A stretch of 64,000 nucleotides of DNA from an uncultured Paracoccaceae bacterium (GCA_938092015.1 CALKOT010000028.1:57484-121483), one strand, 5' to 3'; positions 8,115 through 18,486 are shown, counted from the first letter of the stretch. Program-made: numbers and translations. Notes: a model not told the origin generated them from the letters alone.

Positions 8115-9629
8115 TTAAGCGCTACCAAGAATGTCAGCGATCTTTTCCGCGCGAAGCGGCTTCAATATCCGCGTAACGCCGAATTCGCGCGCCCGCGCCC
8201 AAACCTCTGGTGAGGTATCTGAGGTGACAATCGTCACCGGGGTTCTTTCATCCTCAGACAACAAGGCAAGCGCGTCCGCCGCTGTCACTGTCGCGCCAAG
8301 GTGATAATCCAGAAACACTGGGCAGGTGGCTGTCCGCACAGCCTCGGCAATTGCTTCAGCCACCAATGGGCCGCCATAACGATGCGCAGAACAGCCGGCC
8401 AGTTCCAGCGCTGCGATCACCGCGCCTGCAGCATCATCATCATCGTCAATCACCATAACCATTGAGGCGGGCACATAGTTCGAAGCAGCTTTTTCCGCAC
8501 ACGGCAGGACTACCTGAAAGGCCGCGCCGCGACCTTCGGCTGATTTCAAAGCAACTTGGCCGCCCATCGCGCGAACCAGTTCCGCCACGATAGAAAGACC
8601 CAAACCGACATTGCCCGCGCTGCGCCGCCCACCGCCAGGAACCTGGTAGAATGGTTCAAAAATTGCGTCCTGCGCATCGGTCGGCACCCCCGAGCCATCG
8701 TCCATCACAATAACAGAGATGTCAGCGCCGCTGCGTCGAACCTCAATCAGAATACGGCTTTTGGCGTGCTGGATGGCGTTTCGAGCCAGATTACGGATCA
8801 CCCTTTCCAGATATTCGCCATCGGCCTGAACTGCAGCGCCAGTTGATACGTAGGTCAGGCTTACACCGTGATGTTCCGCCAATGGCTGCGCCTCAGACGC
8901 GATAGCTGATAGGAGCGGGCCAAGTGCGACAGGCGACAACGCGGCGGGTGGCAGGTCGCCCCGCATCCAGGCGGCGCCATCGACGCTTTCAATGATCGCT
9001 TCGGCAGAGCTGAGGCAGGATTCGGCTGTGTTCACGAAGGCGGTAGCAACCTCTGGCGTTGGCTTTTTACGCAAACGGCGAAGGTGAAAGTTCAGCGCAT
9101 TCAGGGGCTGGCGCAGGTCGTGTGCGACAGCGTGAAGAAACCGCTCACGCAGGACGGTTTCGTCCTCCAGCGCCGTGCGCGCGGCCTGTTCGCGCGATAG
9201 GGCGCGCTCAGTCGAGAGGCGCGCGTCGACCAAATCCTCCTTCAGCGTCGCCTGGCGGAAATTCTCGCGGTAGACGGCGCAGGGGATGACAGGATGTTCG
9301 GCAATGGTGGCGTTGACCCGTTGCTTGGCGGCGCTGGCGTCGATTTGATCAAAGGCGGCGGAGGCGGCGATTTCATCAAAGGTGGCGGCGACGCAGACGT
9401 CATCGTTGGTAACGGAGGCGCTGACCGCCTCTTTGGGGGCGGTGGATCTGATTCTATCAAGGGCGGGGGTGCGGACGAGCTGATTGGCGGGGGCGGCGCA
9501 GACACTATCTCTGGCAATGGTGGCGATGATACGCTGAAGGGCAATGGAGGTGCGGATGTGTTCGTGTTTCGAACCTCTGACCGCAACGATACAATCAGTG
9601 ACTTCCGTCAGGGTCAGGACTCGATCCAA
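8115..9629 (-). CDS. Hybrid histidine kinase with receiver, N-terminus lost
   Basis: The recognisable kinase covers roughly 8115-9265. A coiled-coil segment leads into the H-box FLHAVAHDLRQPLNAL (His170 counted in the open frame), then N-box RNLARNAIQHAK, G-boxes DDGSGVP and GNVGLGLS, and a C-terminal receiver with DDDDD acid cluster, phosphoacceptor Asp441 (FLDYHLG) and Lys in ILKPLRA. It should autophosphorylate and pass phosphate to its own receiver. The frame stays open to a GTG/TTG-type start at 9629, but the first 120 or so residues are only the antisense of RTX repeats coded on the other strand, so they are not a real sensor domain. No good start with a ribosome site lies between 9230 and 9300. 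I infer that the 5' end was deleted and that function is doubtful. Confidence 0.7.
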   Translation of the reverse strand: MDRVLTLTEVTDCIVAVRGSKHEHIRTSIALQRIIATIARDSVCAAPANQLVRTPALDRIRSTAPKEAVSASVTNDDVCVAATFDEIAASAAFDQIDASAAKQRVNATIAEHPVIPCAVYRENFRQATLKEDLVDARLSTERALSREQAARTALEDETVLRERFLHAVAHDLRQPLNALNFHLRRLRKKPTPEVATAFVNTAESCLSSAEAIIESVDGAAWMRGDLPPAALSPVALGPLLSAIASEAQPLAEHHGVSLTYVSTGAAVQADGEYLERVIRNLARNAIQHAKSRILIEVRRSGADISVIVMDDGSGVPTDAQDAIFEPFYQVPGGGRRSAGNVGLGLSIVAELVRAMGGQVALKSAEGRGAAFQVVLPCAEKAASNYVPASMVMVIDDDDDAAGAVIAALELAGCSAHRYGGPLVAEAIAEAVRTATCPVFLDYHLGATVTAADALALLSEDERTPVTIVTSDTSPEVWARAREFGVTRILKPLRAEKIADILGSA

Positions 9630-9770
9630 ATCCAGTCAGGCGCGAACAGCTTTACCGGGCTCAATATTGAGCAGGATGGCAGCGATGTGTTTATTGGTTT
9701 TGGCGCTGGTCAGGTTCGGGTTGTAACCGACAATGTTGGGGCATTTGATGAAAGCGACTTCATCTTCTAG
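9273..9770 (+). pseudogene. RTX calcium-binding repeat protein, 5'-truncated
   Basis: The plus strand encodes a run of glycine- and aspartate-rich nonapeptides of the GGxGxDxUx type (GAGDD, GNGGVD, GGAGVD, GGGGSD, GNGGDD) that bind calcium in a beta-roll, followed by a typical RTX end: DVFVFRTSDRNDTISDF, a strand-rich segment and the terminal DESDFIF, which is the kind of C-terminal signal used by type I secretion. The first ATG is 9294 but repeat homology starts earlier, near 9273, and a stop in frame lies at 9198. The N-terminal part of the protein is therefore missing. Its truncated end faces the truncated end of the kinase gene on the other strand, which suggests one deletion removed both 5' ends. 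A short functional start at 9294 cannot be excluded. Confidence 0.65.
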
Positions 9771-9885
9771 GGCTGCCAACAGATTGGCTTGGGCTGTCCG
9801 TGTAGGGTGTCAGCAATTCGAATGCACTGCGATCAACCAAAGTATTTGGTCGAGCGTCGGCAACGTCCGCAAAAAATCCCTCAAC

Positions 9886-9912
9886 GAAAAACGCCGTCCC
9901 GGAGGACGGCGT
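9886..9912 (-). terminator. Terminator downstream of phoX
   Basis: The stem ACGCCGTCC (9891-9899) with GGACGGCGT (9904-9912) has a 4-base loop. Read on the minus strand it is followed by five T residues. It lies 26 bases past the phoX stop codon. Confidence 0.85.
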
Positions 9913-9937
9913 TTCCTGATCAGTTTGTCATCCGTCG

Positions 9938-11824
9938 TTACCCGATCAAACCACCATCATCACGGCGAATCGCGACAACGGCGGACCGCGGTGTCGAACC
10001 ATCAGGCCACTGGCTGTCGCCCCGCTCACCTGGATGCTGGATGCCGACAAACATCGTTTTGCGATCGATGGTCCATGTCAGGCCTGTAACCTCACATTCC
10101 TTCGGCCCAACCATGAACCGGCGGATTTCGCCAGTCGCCGGATCAGCCGCCAACATCTGGTTGTTCCCCTGACCGGCAAAGTCACCCTCGTTGGTGTATT
10201 TGCCATCAGTCTGGATCCAGAGAAGGCCTGAATGGTCGAACGCCAACCCATCGGGTGAGTTGAACATGTTGCCTTCGTTCACATTGGAAGACCCAGCACG
10301 GCTGTCGGTATGAACCGTTGGGTTGCCTGCCATGACGAACAGGTCCCAAGTGAAGCCTTCCGACGTGTGATCAGCGCCATCAGGCCACCAACGCACGATC
10401 TGGCCATACTTGTTGGCCTCACGTGGGTTTGGACCGCCAACCGGCGTTTCATCACCGCCGCGGTTAGTTTTCACACCGCGGTTCTTGTTGTTGGTCAGGC
10501 AGCAATACACTTCCGCCTTGTTTGGGTTAGCAGCAACCCATTCAGGACGATCCATCGTAGTGGCGCCTACTTTTGAGCCACCCATCCGCGCGTGGATCAA
10601 CGCTTCACCCTCAGACGCCGCGCCTGTCGCTTCGGCTGACAGCGACATCCAGACACCGGTGCCATCATCGGCGAACTTGGCGGCATAAAGCGTGCCGTTC
10701 TCCATCAGGCCGTCGGTGTCGTTGCCCGGCGCATAGGTGCCGTTTGAGATGTAGCGGTACAGGAATTCGCCCCGCTCATCATCGCCCATGTAGATAACGA
10801 CGCGGCCATCATTGTTGATGACGACTTCAGCATTCTCATGCTTGAACCGGCCCAGCGCAGTGCGCTTTTTCGGCGTGGAGTCTGGATCGGTTGGGTCAAC
10901 TTCGACAATCCAACCGTTACGATTGGATTCGTTTGGATGCTTTGCGACATCGAAACGCTCATCCGTCCGCGCCCAACCATAACCCCAGTCCTTTGATGAC
11001 ACGCCATAGCGCGCCAGTTCAGGGGATACTTCGTGCGCTTCATCTTCAGCGGAGTAATAGCCGTTGAAGTTTTCTTCACACGCCAGATAAGTGCCCCATG
11101 GCGTGCGCCCGGAACCACAGTTGTTCCATGTGCCAAGTGACTGAACGCCAGTAGGGTCAGCTGCCGTCTTCATCAGATCATGACCGCGCGCTGGGCCGGT
11201 GATTTCCATCGGCGTATCAGGTGTAACGCGGCGGTTGAACGGACTGTCCATCACGACGCCCCAACCGTTGTCGCCGTCGGCAACTTCAACGATCGTCAGG
11301 CCATGGGCCATCTTGCCCTTGTTGACGTCGTCATCCGATTCAGGAACGCCGCCTTCCCAGATCACTTTGCGGTTGGTGTATTCGTTGTTCACCACGATAA
11401 GCGTGTGCTGATCGTCCTCAAAGATTTCCATGCCATCGATGTTATCGCCGAACGCGATCGCCTGCGTCGCCGCAGTGCCGCGCGTTTTGTGGTCGAAGGG
11501 AACACCAACGGATGTCAGTGGATCGCCCCATTTGGCGACAATCTCAAAGCTGTAGCCCGGCGGCACGACTATATCATCTGCAGTGCTTGTTGCGATCTGC
11601 TCAAAGGCGAACCGGGATGAAGCGTGCGCAGCAGCCTTCGCCTCGGTCGCCAACCCGCCGCCGACCATGGCGACGCCGCCAAAGGCCAGAACGCCGCCTA
11701 GGAAATCGCGCCGGTCAATGGCGCGTTCGACAACATCGTCGAAGTCGCAGGTTTCCGGTTTTGGGTTCACCAGTTCATCAAAATCGTCGAAGGAAATTTC
11801 CTCGGTCACGTGATCATTCATCAT
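9938..11824 (-). CDS. phoX: PhoX family alkaline phosphatase, Tat-exported
   Basis: A 628-residue PhoX-type (DUF839) phosphatase that releases phosphate from organic esters in the periplasm using calcium and iron cofactors. The N-terminal region is acidic and then carries a twin-arginine signal DRRDFLGG (Arg38-Arg39) with a hydrophobic segment AFGGVAMVGGGLA. Family hallmarks are YSFEIVAKWGDPL, NNEYTNRK, NNCGSGRTPWGTYLACEEN, HENAEV, YMGDDERGEFLYRY and TNPTV-like HTDSRAGSSNVNEGNMFNSPDGLAF. Length fits the long PhoX group. A Pho box 70 bases upstream of the start predicts induction by phosphate starvation through PhoB, and a strong terminator follows. Common in marine bacteria with low phosphate supply. 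Confidence 0.93.
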   Translation of the reverse strand: MMNDHVTEEISFDDFDELVNPKPETCDFDDVVERAIDRRDFLGGVLAFGGVAMVGGGLATEAKAAAHASSRFAFEQIATSTADDIVVPPGYSFEIVAKWGDPLTSVGVPFDHKTRGTAATQAIAFGDNIDGMEIFEDDQHTLIVVNNEYTNRKVIWEGGVPESDDDVNKGKMAHGLTIVEVADGDNGWGVVMDSPFNRRVTPDTPMEITGPARGHDLMKTAADPTGVQSLGTWNNCGSGRTPWGTYLACEENFNGYYSAEDEAHEVSPELARYGVSSKDWGYGWARTDERFDVAKHPNESNRNGWIVEVDPTDPDSTPKKRTALGRFKHENAEVVINNDGRVVIYMGDDERGEFLYRYISNGTYAPGNDTDGLMENGTLYAAKFADDGTGVWMSLSAEATGAASEGEALIHARMGGSKVGATTMDRPEWVAANPNKAEVYCCLTNNKNRGVKTNRGGDETPVGGPNPREANKYGQIVRWWPDGADHTSEGFTWDLFVMAGNPTVHTDSRAGSSNVNEGNMFNSPDGLAFDHSGLLWIQTDGKYTNEGDFAGQGNNQMLAADPATGEIRRFMVGPKECEVTGLTWTIDRKTMFVGIQHPGERGDSQWPDGSTPRSAVVAIRRDDGGLIG

Positions 11825-11893
11825 CGTCTCCCTTGGGGGTTTCTGTCATCGGCCGTCAAAACACCGGTATGAACACTTCGGTACCAAAGTCGC

Positions 11894-11911
11894 ATGACAC
11901 CCATGCGACAG
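11894..11911 (-). promoter_or_regulatory. Pho box upstream of phoX
   Basis: On the minus strand the site reads CTGTCGCATGGGTGTCAT. The two half-sites CTGTC and GTGTCAT start 11 bases apart, as in the PhoB consensus of two direct CTGTCAT repeats. It lies 70 bases upstream of the phoX start and in the right orientation. Confidence 0.7.
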
Positions 11912-12029
11912 TGAAAACGCATCATCCGCCAAACCACCGATCAACCTTGACGCGGCGTCTGACCTGTCGCATGGCGGGGAAACGGCGATAAAAACCGACA
12001 TATCCCAACATGGCGACAAGGATTACGGG

Positions 12030-13274
12030 GTGGAGCGCAGCACAACCTCAGGATTATTCAGCGATTCGGAATTCACCAAAATCTGGACCGTTGGCCTTCT
12101 GTCGGGCATCGTCCGGTGGTTGGAGCTTTTGGCCTTTGGCATTTACGGCTACGACGTCACCGGGTCTGCCGCGTTAGTCGCGTTTTTGGTTGTTCTGCGG
12201 TTTCTGCCGCTGGCCTTGTTTGGTGTGTTTCTCGGGGCTTTGTCCGACCTTTTCAGCCCTCGAAAACTGATGATTATTGGCCTGATCATGGTCATGGCGA
12301 CGTCTGGCATCATGCTGGCGTTGTTCTGGACCGGGCAGGCAGAGTTTTGGCACGTCGCAGTCGCGGCCTTCGTATCTGGGATATTCTGGGCCAGTGATTT
12401 TCCGTTCCGGCGCAAGATGATCGGTGATCGCGTGGCGCCTGCGCTTCTTTCAAGGTCAATGGCGCTGGATAACGCCACATCAAACGGCACACGGGCTTTG
12501 GGCCCGCTGATCGGCGGTGCAATGTACGAATATCTTGGCCTCGATGGCGTCTTTGCCTTGGGTGCGGCTTTGTACGCCCTATCGATCCTCGTGTCCCTCA
12601 CGATCCAGCCGACGGCCATCACCCGCGTTGCCGATGTCGGCTGGGCGCGCCTGACTGCGCCCCTGAAAGGGTCATGGGAGGCTGCCCGCTATGCCGCGCA
12701 AAACCGCGATGTCGGGATCATCCTGCTGGTAACAGTCGTCTTCAACATCTGGGGGTTTCCCTACCTGGCGATGATTCCGGTGATCGGCAAGGATGAGCTG
12801 GGCCTTGATCCGTCTACTGTTGGCGCCATTTCGGCCCTGGAAGGCCTCTTTGCCCTGATCGGCGCCCTGGTGCTGGCGCGGATCACCCCGCCGCACATGT
12901 TCCGTATTCTTTATCTCGGCGGGGTGGCTGTTTTGTTCTGCTTCATCATCCTGATCGGCTGGTTCAGCGGCGCGTGGGTTTTGGCCTTGGGCCTGTCAGT
13001 CGGTGGGTTCTGCACCGCAGGTTTTGCAATCATGCAATCAACACTGATCTATTCCGTCGCGCCAAAAGCCATGACAGGCAGGTTCCTCGGCCTGATGACC
13101 ATCGCCATAGGCACGGGCGTGATCGGGTTTGCCAATATTGGCCTGACGGCAGAACTCGTCAGCGCCTCAGATGCGCTCATCATCATTGGATTAGAGGGGC
13201 TTATCCCCATCCTTGCACTGGCATGGTGGTGGTGGCGCGATCTGTTCAAGATCCCTACACCCGGTCAGGAATAG
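12030..13274 (+). CDS. MFS transporter
   Basis: A 414-residue major facilitator with about 12 hydrophobic segments. The loop between helices 2 and 3 reads GALSDLFSPRKLM, a variant of the family GxLaDrxGRr signature, and the protein ends in WWWWRDLF with a short cytoplasmic tail. It resembles the DHA/efflux-type or TMEM180-like single-gene carriers (N-terminal FTKIWTVGLLSGIVRWLELLA). The GTG start at 12030 has AAGGA seven bases upstream. It is divergent from phoX and ends just before a broken RTX gene on the other strand. Substrate cannot be inferred; the phosphate-linked neighbour alone is weak evidence. Confidence 0.88.
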   Translation: MERSTTSGLFSDSEFTKIWTVGLLSGIVRWLELLAFGIYGYDVTGSAALVAFLVVLRFLPLALFGVFLGALSDLFSPRKLMIIGLIMVMATSGIMLALFWTGQAEFWHVAVAAFVSGIFWASDFPFRRKMIGDRVAPALLSRSMALDNATSNGTRALGPLIGGAMYEYLGLDGVFALGAALYALSILVSLTIQPTAITRVADVGWARLTAPLKGSWEAARYAAQNRDVGIILLVTVVFNIWGFPYLAMIPVIGKDELGLDPSTVGAISALEGLFALIGALVLARITPPHMFRILYLGGVAVLFCFIILIGWFSGAWVLALGLSVGGFCTAGFAIMQSTLIYSVAPKAMTGRFLGLMTIAIGTGVIGFANIGLTAELVSASDALIIIGLEGLIPILALAWWWWRDLFKIPTPGQE

Positions 13275-13278
13275 ACGA

Positions 13279-14366
13279 TCAAAAGATAAAGTCGTCTTCG
13301 TCCAAGCGTCCCTTACGCTCATCCAAGATCAGAATCTCGACATTGGCGAAGGTGATCAGCACGTCGTCGCCCGCATCCTTGATCTCAAGATCATCAAATA
13401 CCTGTGCGCCCGACTAAATGCTGATCAAGTCTTCACCATCCTTGTAGTCGCTGATCACGTTCTGGCCCGCGCCGAAGCGGAAGTTGAACGCATCGTCGCC
13501 CGCGCCGCCTGACCTCGTATCATTGCCAGAGCATCGCCAAAGATCTGATCATCGCCACTATTGCCGAAAAGCATATCATCGCCGGATCCGCCCTTGATGA
13601 CATCATTGCCTTCGCCGCCGCTTACATTGTCATCGCCGTTCTGGCCGCTCAGGGTGTCATTGCCACTGCCGCCATCAAGCGTATCTGACTGACCGCCACC
13701 CTGAAGGTTGTCTTTGCCAGCGCCGCCAAACAGCTGGTCCTCACCTCGGTTGCCCTTGATACTGTCTTTGCCGCCGCCTATGATTGTGTCATCGTCGCCG
13801 CCGCCTTTCAGCGTATCCTTGCCGCCTTCGCCTTTGATCTCATCATCGCCTTTGCGCGCGACGATCCGGTCACCGCCGGCGCCGCCTGACAACGTGTCAT
13901 CCTGTCGACTGCCAAGCAGGGTATCGCCGCCAAGACCGCCAGAACCGAAGCTGGCTTCTGTTCCAAGGCGCAGGAAATCGGCCCCTAGCCCACCAAACAG
14001 CTGGTTCAGGCCGCCGCCGCCATTCAGCTCATCGGCGCCAATGCCGCCCTTCAGCGTGTCGTCACCGTCGCCGCCTTCGATACCATCATCGCCGTCGCCG
14101 CCGTTAATCTCCTCAGCGCCTGCATCGCCAAACAGAAGGTCGTCATCGCCGCCACCATCAAGAGTGTCGTCGCCGTCGCCGCCACGCAGGGTGTCGACGC
14201 CAATGTCGCCACTTAGCTGGTCGTCGCCACCGAATCCGAACAGAATATCGTCTCCTGCCAGCCCACCAAGCAGGTCGCCATTTTCTGTGCCATTCAAAGT
14301 ATCTGGTCCCGATGTACCGAGATTTTCGATCAGTTCGTTTTCCATGCCCCACGGTCCCTTGCCCAA
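13279..14366 (-). pseudogene. RTX repeat protein, broken by frameshift and stop
   Basis: An intact N-terminus (MGKGPWGMENELIENLGTSG) leads into at least 20 calcium-binding nonapeptides such as GGDGDDTLDGG and GGAGKDNLQGG. The frame is lost at 13528-13531, where a two-base tandem duplication (CTCT on the coding strand) turns the expected GDAGNDT into GDALAMI. In the restored frame coding continues as GGAGDDAFNFRFGAGQNVISDYKDGE, then meets an in-frame TAG at 13416-13414, and still runs on to a proper RTX secretion end RLDEDDFIF and TGA at 13281-13279. Two independent lesions in the last quarter mean the secretion signal is no longer made, so this is a pseudogene. The end is a diverged paralog of the RTX fragment at 9.3-9.8 kb. 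Confidence 0.85.
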
Positions 14367-14489
14367 AGTCCCTGAGGAACAATTAGCCGAAAAACCGAGC
14401 CAGTGACACTAGACTCAGCACAATCGCCCGCATTCCGTGCCACCTTGTTGCAAATTGCACATGATGACGCGGTATTTATTGGCGTCGTC

Positions 14490-16988
14490 CTAGCGTTCCT
14501 CGATCAGAACTTCGCGCTTGCCGACATGGTTCGCCATGCTGACCACGCCCTGATCTTCCATCTCTTCAACCAGCTTGGCGGCCTTGTTGTAGCCAACCGA
14601 CAGCTTTCGCTGGATGTATGACGTCGAACATTTCCGATCCCGCGCAACGATCATAACGGCCTGATCGTAAAGCGCGTTCTCGCCACCATCGCCGCCAAGG
14701 CCCAGAATCTCATCAATCGCAGCCGCGTTCTCGCTGTCGTCATCGCCTTCGGTGACGGCGTTCACATATTCCGGCTCACCCTGCGTTTTCAGGTGGCGGA
14801 CGACCTCTTCGACCTCTTCATCGGACACAAACGGCCCATGCACGCGGGTGACCTTGCCGCCCCCCGCCATGTAGAGCATGTCGCCCATGCCCAGCAGCTG
14901 TTCGGCGCCCTGCTCACCCAGAATGGTGCGGCTGTCGACTTTCGACGTGACCTGGAACGAAATCCGGGTCGGGAAGTTGGCCTTGATCGTGCCGGTAATG
15001 ACGTCAACCGACGGGCGCTGCGTCGCCATGATGATGTGGATGCCTGAGGCGCGGGCCATCTGGGCGAGGCGCTGAATGCAGGCCTCAATTTCCTTGCCCG
15101 CGACCATCATCAGGTCGGCCATCTCGTCGACGATCACGACGATGAACGGCATTTCCTCTGGCTCAAACTCTTCGGTCTCAATGATCGGCTGGCCGGTCGC
15201 TTCGTCAAAGCCGGTCTGTACGGTGCGTGAGAACGCTTCGCCTTTTTCCAACGCATCGCGGACCCGCTGGTTGTACCCGTCGATATTGCGGACGCCCATT
15301 TTGGACATCTTGCGATAACGATCTTCCATCTCCGCCACGGCCCATTTCAGCGCGACGACGGCTTTCTTGGGGTCGGTCACAACTGGGGACAGAAGATGCG
15401 GGATACCGTCATAGACGCTAAGTTCCAGCATCTTGGGGTCGATCATGATCAGCCGGCATTCTTTCGGGCTAAGCCGATAGAGAAGGCTGAGGATCATAGT
15501 GTTGATCGCCACCGACTTACCCGAACCGGTCGTACCTGCGACCAGAACGTGGGGCATCTTGGCGAGGTTCGCGACAACAGGCTCGCCGCCGATATCTTTG
15601 CCCAGCGCAAGCGCCAGCTTGTAGTTGCTGTCGCCATAAACTTTTGAGGAAAGCTGTTCGCGCAGCATCACCATTTCGCGGTTTGCGTTCGGCAGTTCGA
15701 TGCCGATTACATTGCGGCCCGGAATGGTTGAGACACGGGCGGCCAGCGCTGACATCGAACGGGCGATGTCATCTGACAGTCCAATCACGCGAGATGCCTT
15801 CAGGCCCGGTGCAGGCTCCAGCTCGTACATCGTGACGACGGGGCCGGGGCGGACGGCGCCGATCTCGCCGCGCACGCCATAATCATCCAGCACGCTTTCC
15901 AGCATGCGGGCGTTTTCCTCCAGCGCGGCGTCACTTTCAGCGGGGCGAATGATCGCCTTGGCCGCCTGCAACAATGATAGCGGCGGGTGCTGATAGGTGT
16001 CGCCATCTTCTTCATCCAACTGCAGGCGCGGCTGTTCTTCGGCCACGGCAGCCTTTGATTTCTTGACCGGCTTTGCCGTCCGCTCAACCGGCGCACGGTC
16101 AGTCTGACGGCGCAGGATCGACGGCAGGATTGAATCTTCATCCGGCTCCACATTCGGCGCAGATGGGAAGAACGCATCATCGTCGTCATCCACTACGGAT
16201 GGTGACGGCGCAGCGCCAGCCTCTGGCGCATCATCAAAGGAAGGCTCTGCCCGACGGAAGCCCAGCGGCGCTGGCGCCTCGATCTTTTCGGATCGGGGCT
16301 TGGCCATTGCGGCGCGCACTTTCGCAGAGGTCCAAATCACACCAGCTGTGACCAGCTGAACACATTCAACAATCGCCGCAACGAGCGAACGAACAAGGAA
16401 GCGAAACGCAACACGCGCTTCCGGATAACTAACGCCAAGACCCAGCCCAGCAAACAGCAGGGTTACAAATGCGAGGCCCAATGTGGCCAATTTGAAGGTA
16501 TCGGCGGCGGCCATAGGAACCACCCCCAGTAAAATGGATAAAATTGCATCGCCAATCATGCCGCCGAGGCCGGTGGGCAGCGTCCACGCCTCCATTGGCG
16601 CATGGGCGGATGCGAATACGGCGCCGATCACAATAGCGATTGGCGCAATGATCAGGCGTGACCAAATACGGTGGTCGCCAGAATGTGAGATCAGCCGAAG
16701 CGCCCAGACCAACAGCCAGACAGGCAGGCCCCAGGACGCCAGACCAAGCGTGCGCATGAAAGGGTCGGCAATCAGTGCGCCCGCTGCGCCCAGCATATTT
16801 GTCGCCCGGTCCGGCGTAGCGTTGAACCAGCTGGGATCAGCCGGATTATACGTGCCGAAAATTACCACGAAAACGAGGCCAACCAATGCAAAGCCAAGGC
16901 CTACCAATTCAGCCCCGCGCCGCGTCAAAAATTCCTGCGCCGATGGCGGCAGCAGTGGTGTTTTCTGTTTATCTGTCCAGCTGGTCAA
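14490..16988 (-). CDS. ftsK: DNA translocase FtsK
   Basis: The 832-residue septal DNA pump that moves sister chromosomes apart and activates XerCD at dif. Four or five N-terminal membrane segments (residues 28-170, beginning [18 protein letters not shown]) anchor it at the septum. A short acidic linker with DDDDDAFFP follows. The motor domain has Walker A GTTGSGKS (about residue 485) and Walker [15 protein letters not shown] (about 610), and the C-terminal gamma winged helix ([19 protein letters not shown]) recognises polar KOPS sequences. Length is short compared with E. coli FtsK, as is usual in alphaproteobacteria. The start is TTG inside the stop codon of the aminotransferase gene (TTGA), so translation is coupled. 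Confidence 0.95.
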   Translation of the reverse strand: MTSWTDKQKTPLLPPSAQEFLTRRGAELVGLGFALVGLVFVVIFGTYNPADPSWFNATPDRATNMLGAAGALIADPFMRTLGLASWGLPVWLLVWALRLISHSGDHRIWSRLIIAPIAIVIGAVFASAHAPMEAWTLPTGLGGMIGDAILSILLGVVPMAAADTFKLATLGLAFVTLLFAGLGLGVSYPEARVAFRFLVRSLVAAIVECVQLVTAGVIWTSAKVRAAMAKPRSEKIEAPAPLGFRRAEPSFDDAPEAGAAPSPSVVDDDDDAFFPSAPNVEPDEDSILPSILRRQTDRAPVERTAKPVKKSKAAVAEEQPRLQLDEEDGDTYQHPPLSLLQAAKAIIRPAESDAALEENARMLESVLDDYGVRGEIGAVRPGPVVTMYELEPAPGLKASRVIGLSDDIARSMSALAARVSTIPGRNVIGIELPNANREMVMLREQLSSKVYGDSNYKLALALGKDIGGEPVVANLAKMPHVLVAGTTGSGKSVAINTMILSLLYRLSPKECRLIMIDPKMLELSVYDGIPHLLSPVVTDPKKAVVALKWAVAEMEDRYRKMSKMGVRNIDGYNQRVRDALEKGEAFSRTVQTGFDEATGQPIIETEEFEPEEMPFIVVIVDEMADLMMVAGKEIEACIQRLAQMARASGIHIIMATQRPSVDVITGTIKANFPTRISFQVTSKVDSRTILGEQGAEQLLGMGDMLYMAGGGKVTRVHGPFVSDEEVEEVVRHLKTQGEPEYVNAVTEGDDDSENAAAIDEILGLGGDGGENALYDQAVMIVARDRKCSTSYIQRKLSVGYNKAAKLVEEMEDQGVVSMANHVGKREVLIEER

Positions 16989-18202
16989 CAGCGGCCCCCG
17001 ATCACGTCACGGATCGCGGTCAGACCGCGGCGCACATTTTCAGGCGTATCGACAAGCGCCGCCCGGATGTATTTCAGGCCCGGATCTCCGCCGCCCAGTT
17101 CTGGCGCCGCCGGGCGGGAAAGATATTCGCCCGGCAGCACCTTGACGCCTGTTTCGCGCCACAGGGTTACGCAACTCTCCACCCCCCGCTCTACTTCAAT
17201 CCAGAGGAAAAAACCCGCCTCTGGGGACATATAGCCGGGCATATTGCCCAGGATGTCATCGGCCATCTCGTACTTCACCGCGTAGAGCGCGCGGTTCTCG
17301 ATGACATGTTCTTCGTCGCGCCAGACAGCCTCTGCCGCCTTTTGGGCAGGCAATGGCAGTGGCGCGCCGGCATAGGATCGCAACTGGCGTAGCGCTTTGA
17401 TCGTTTTGGCGCCGCTCATCACGAAACCGGACCGTAGGCCCGGCAAATTCGACCTTTTTGAAAGCGAATGAAACGCGAGAACCCTGTCAGGGTTGGCCGA
17501 GACTGCCTTAACCGCCTCCATCACGCCCACAGGGGGCGTTCCGCGATAGATCTCGGAATAGCATTCATCTGCTAAAATGCGAAAATCGTGTTTTTCCGCC
17601 AGCGCGATCAGTGATTTCCAGTAGGCCACGTCAGCCGTCGCGCCCTGCGGGTTCGCGGGCGAGCAGATATAGGCGACTGTCGTGCGGTTCAGAATACCTT
17701 CGGGCAGCGCGGCGAAATCCGGCAAGTGGCCTGTTTCAGCCGAAGCATTCACATAAACCGGCTCTGCGCCCGATGTCAGTGCGGCGACCGCGTAGCACTG
17801 GTAAAATGGGTTCGGCAGCAGAACGACGGGCTTTTCACCGTTCTTCTGTTCTGGTGACAGCGCAACGCAGGAATAGAATAACCCTTCGCGCGTGCCATTT
17901 AGGGGAAAGACATTGTGCGCCGGGTCGATCAAATCGCCCAGATCATACCGCCAGTTCGCCCAGGCGGCGATGGCGTCGCGCAGGCCGGGGTCGCCTTCAT
18001 TCGGCGGATATTTCGAATAGCCTGCATGGTGACGCGCCAATTCTTCCGCCAAGAATGGCGGCAATGGATGGCGCGGTTCCCCGAGCGACATCGCCACTGG
18101 CTCAGACCCTTGGGGTCCGCCTGGCGCAATAGGGTCAAGTAGCGCCCGCAAACGCGGAAACGCATACTCCGGGAGGTCCGAAAACCGCTCGGGATCTTGC
18201 AT
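16985..18202 (-). CDS. PLP-dependent class I/II aminotransferase
   Basis: A 405-residue fold-type I aminotransferase. The N-terminus [15 protein letters not shown] and [32 protein letters not shown] and the Schiff-base lysine in [15 protein letters not shown] (Lys249) match the group often annotated as N-succinyldiaminopimelate aminotransferase (DapC-like), which would place it in lysine and peptidoglycan precursor synthesis. Other amino-acid specificity is possible. It is cotranscribed with ftsK, whose TTG start overlaps its stop; this neighbourhood is recurrent in Rhodobacterales. The promoter should lie in the AT-rich gap to its right. Confidence 0.9.
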   Translation of the reverse strand: MQDPERFSDLPEYAFPRLRALLDPIAPGGPQGSEPVAMSLGEPRHPLPPFLAEELARHHAGYSKYPPNEGDPGLRDAIAAWANWRYDLGDLIDPAHNVFPLNGTREGLFYSCVALSPEQKNGEKPVVLLPNPFYQCYAVAALTSGAEPVYVNASAETGHLPDFAALPEGILNRTTVAYICSPANPQGATADVAYWKSLIALAEKHDFRILADECYSEIYRGTPPVGVMEAVKAVSANPDRVLAFHSLSKRSNLPGLRSGFVMSGAKTIKALRQLRSYAGAPLPLPAQKAAEAVWRDEEHVIENRALYAVKYEMADDILGNMPGYMSPEAGFFLWIEVERGVESCVTLWRETGVKVLPGEYLSRPAAPELGGGDPGLKYIRAALVDTPENVRRGLTAIRDVIGGRC

Positions 18203-18486
18203 AACACTGCCTCATCGCGGGGCCTCTAACGGACCCTCGTCGATTTCAACGTACACAAGGGAAGTGATCTGGTCCAGATTTTTGAAAGATCTGGTGAGGT
18301 TATGCGCCAGTGTTGCATTTTTGGTTTATGAGGGCAAACAGGGAACAAATTACGGCCAAATTATATCTTACGCACCCCTGTCCATTATATTTCAATGAGT
18401 TACGATTTTTTTCACATGTGAAAACATTGAGAAACCGCCACCCGCCGACACGGGCCAGACCCGTCCAGCAGGCGACAAAGCTCGCC
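18203..18486. other. Noncoding gap with TTTCACATGTGAAA palindrome
   Basis: No gene is supported here. The stretch is AT-rich between 18300 and 18430 and should hold the promoter of the aminotransferase-ftsK operon. It contains the perfect 16-base palindrome TTTTCACATGTGAAAA at 18409-18424, described with two relatives in the findings. Confidence 0.6.
18409..18424. repeat. Palindrome TTTTCACATGTGAAAA
   Basis: A perfect 16-base palindrome in a noncoding gap. The core TTTCAC-N2-GTGAAA recurs at 52773-52790 and 63734-63749, both also outside genes. It could be a protein-binding site, for example for a ParB-like or GntR-like protein. Confidence 0.6.

Noticed and set aside
9294..14366. The RTX repeats as a CRISPR array
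   Set aside because: The periodicity is 27 bases of coding sequence for nonapeptides; there are no unique spacers of constant length between identical repeats.
13708..14406. A 232-residue open frame opposite the RTX gene
   Set aside because: It is the antisense of glycine/aspartate codons, giving a low-complexity Ser/Pro product with no ribosome site.
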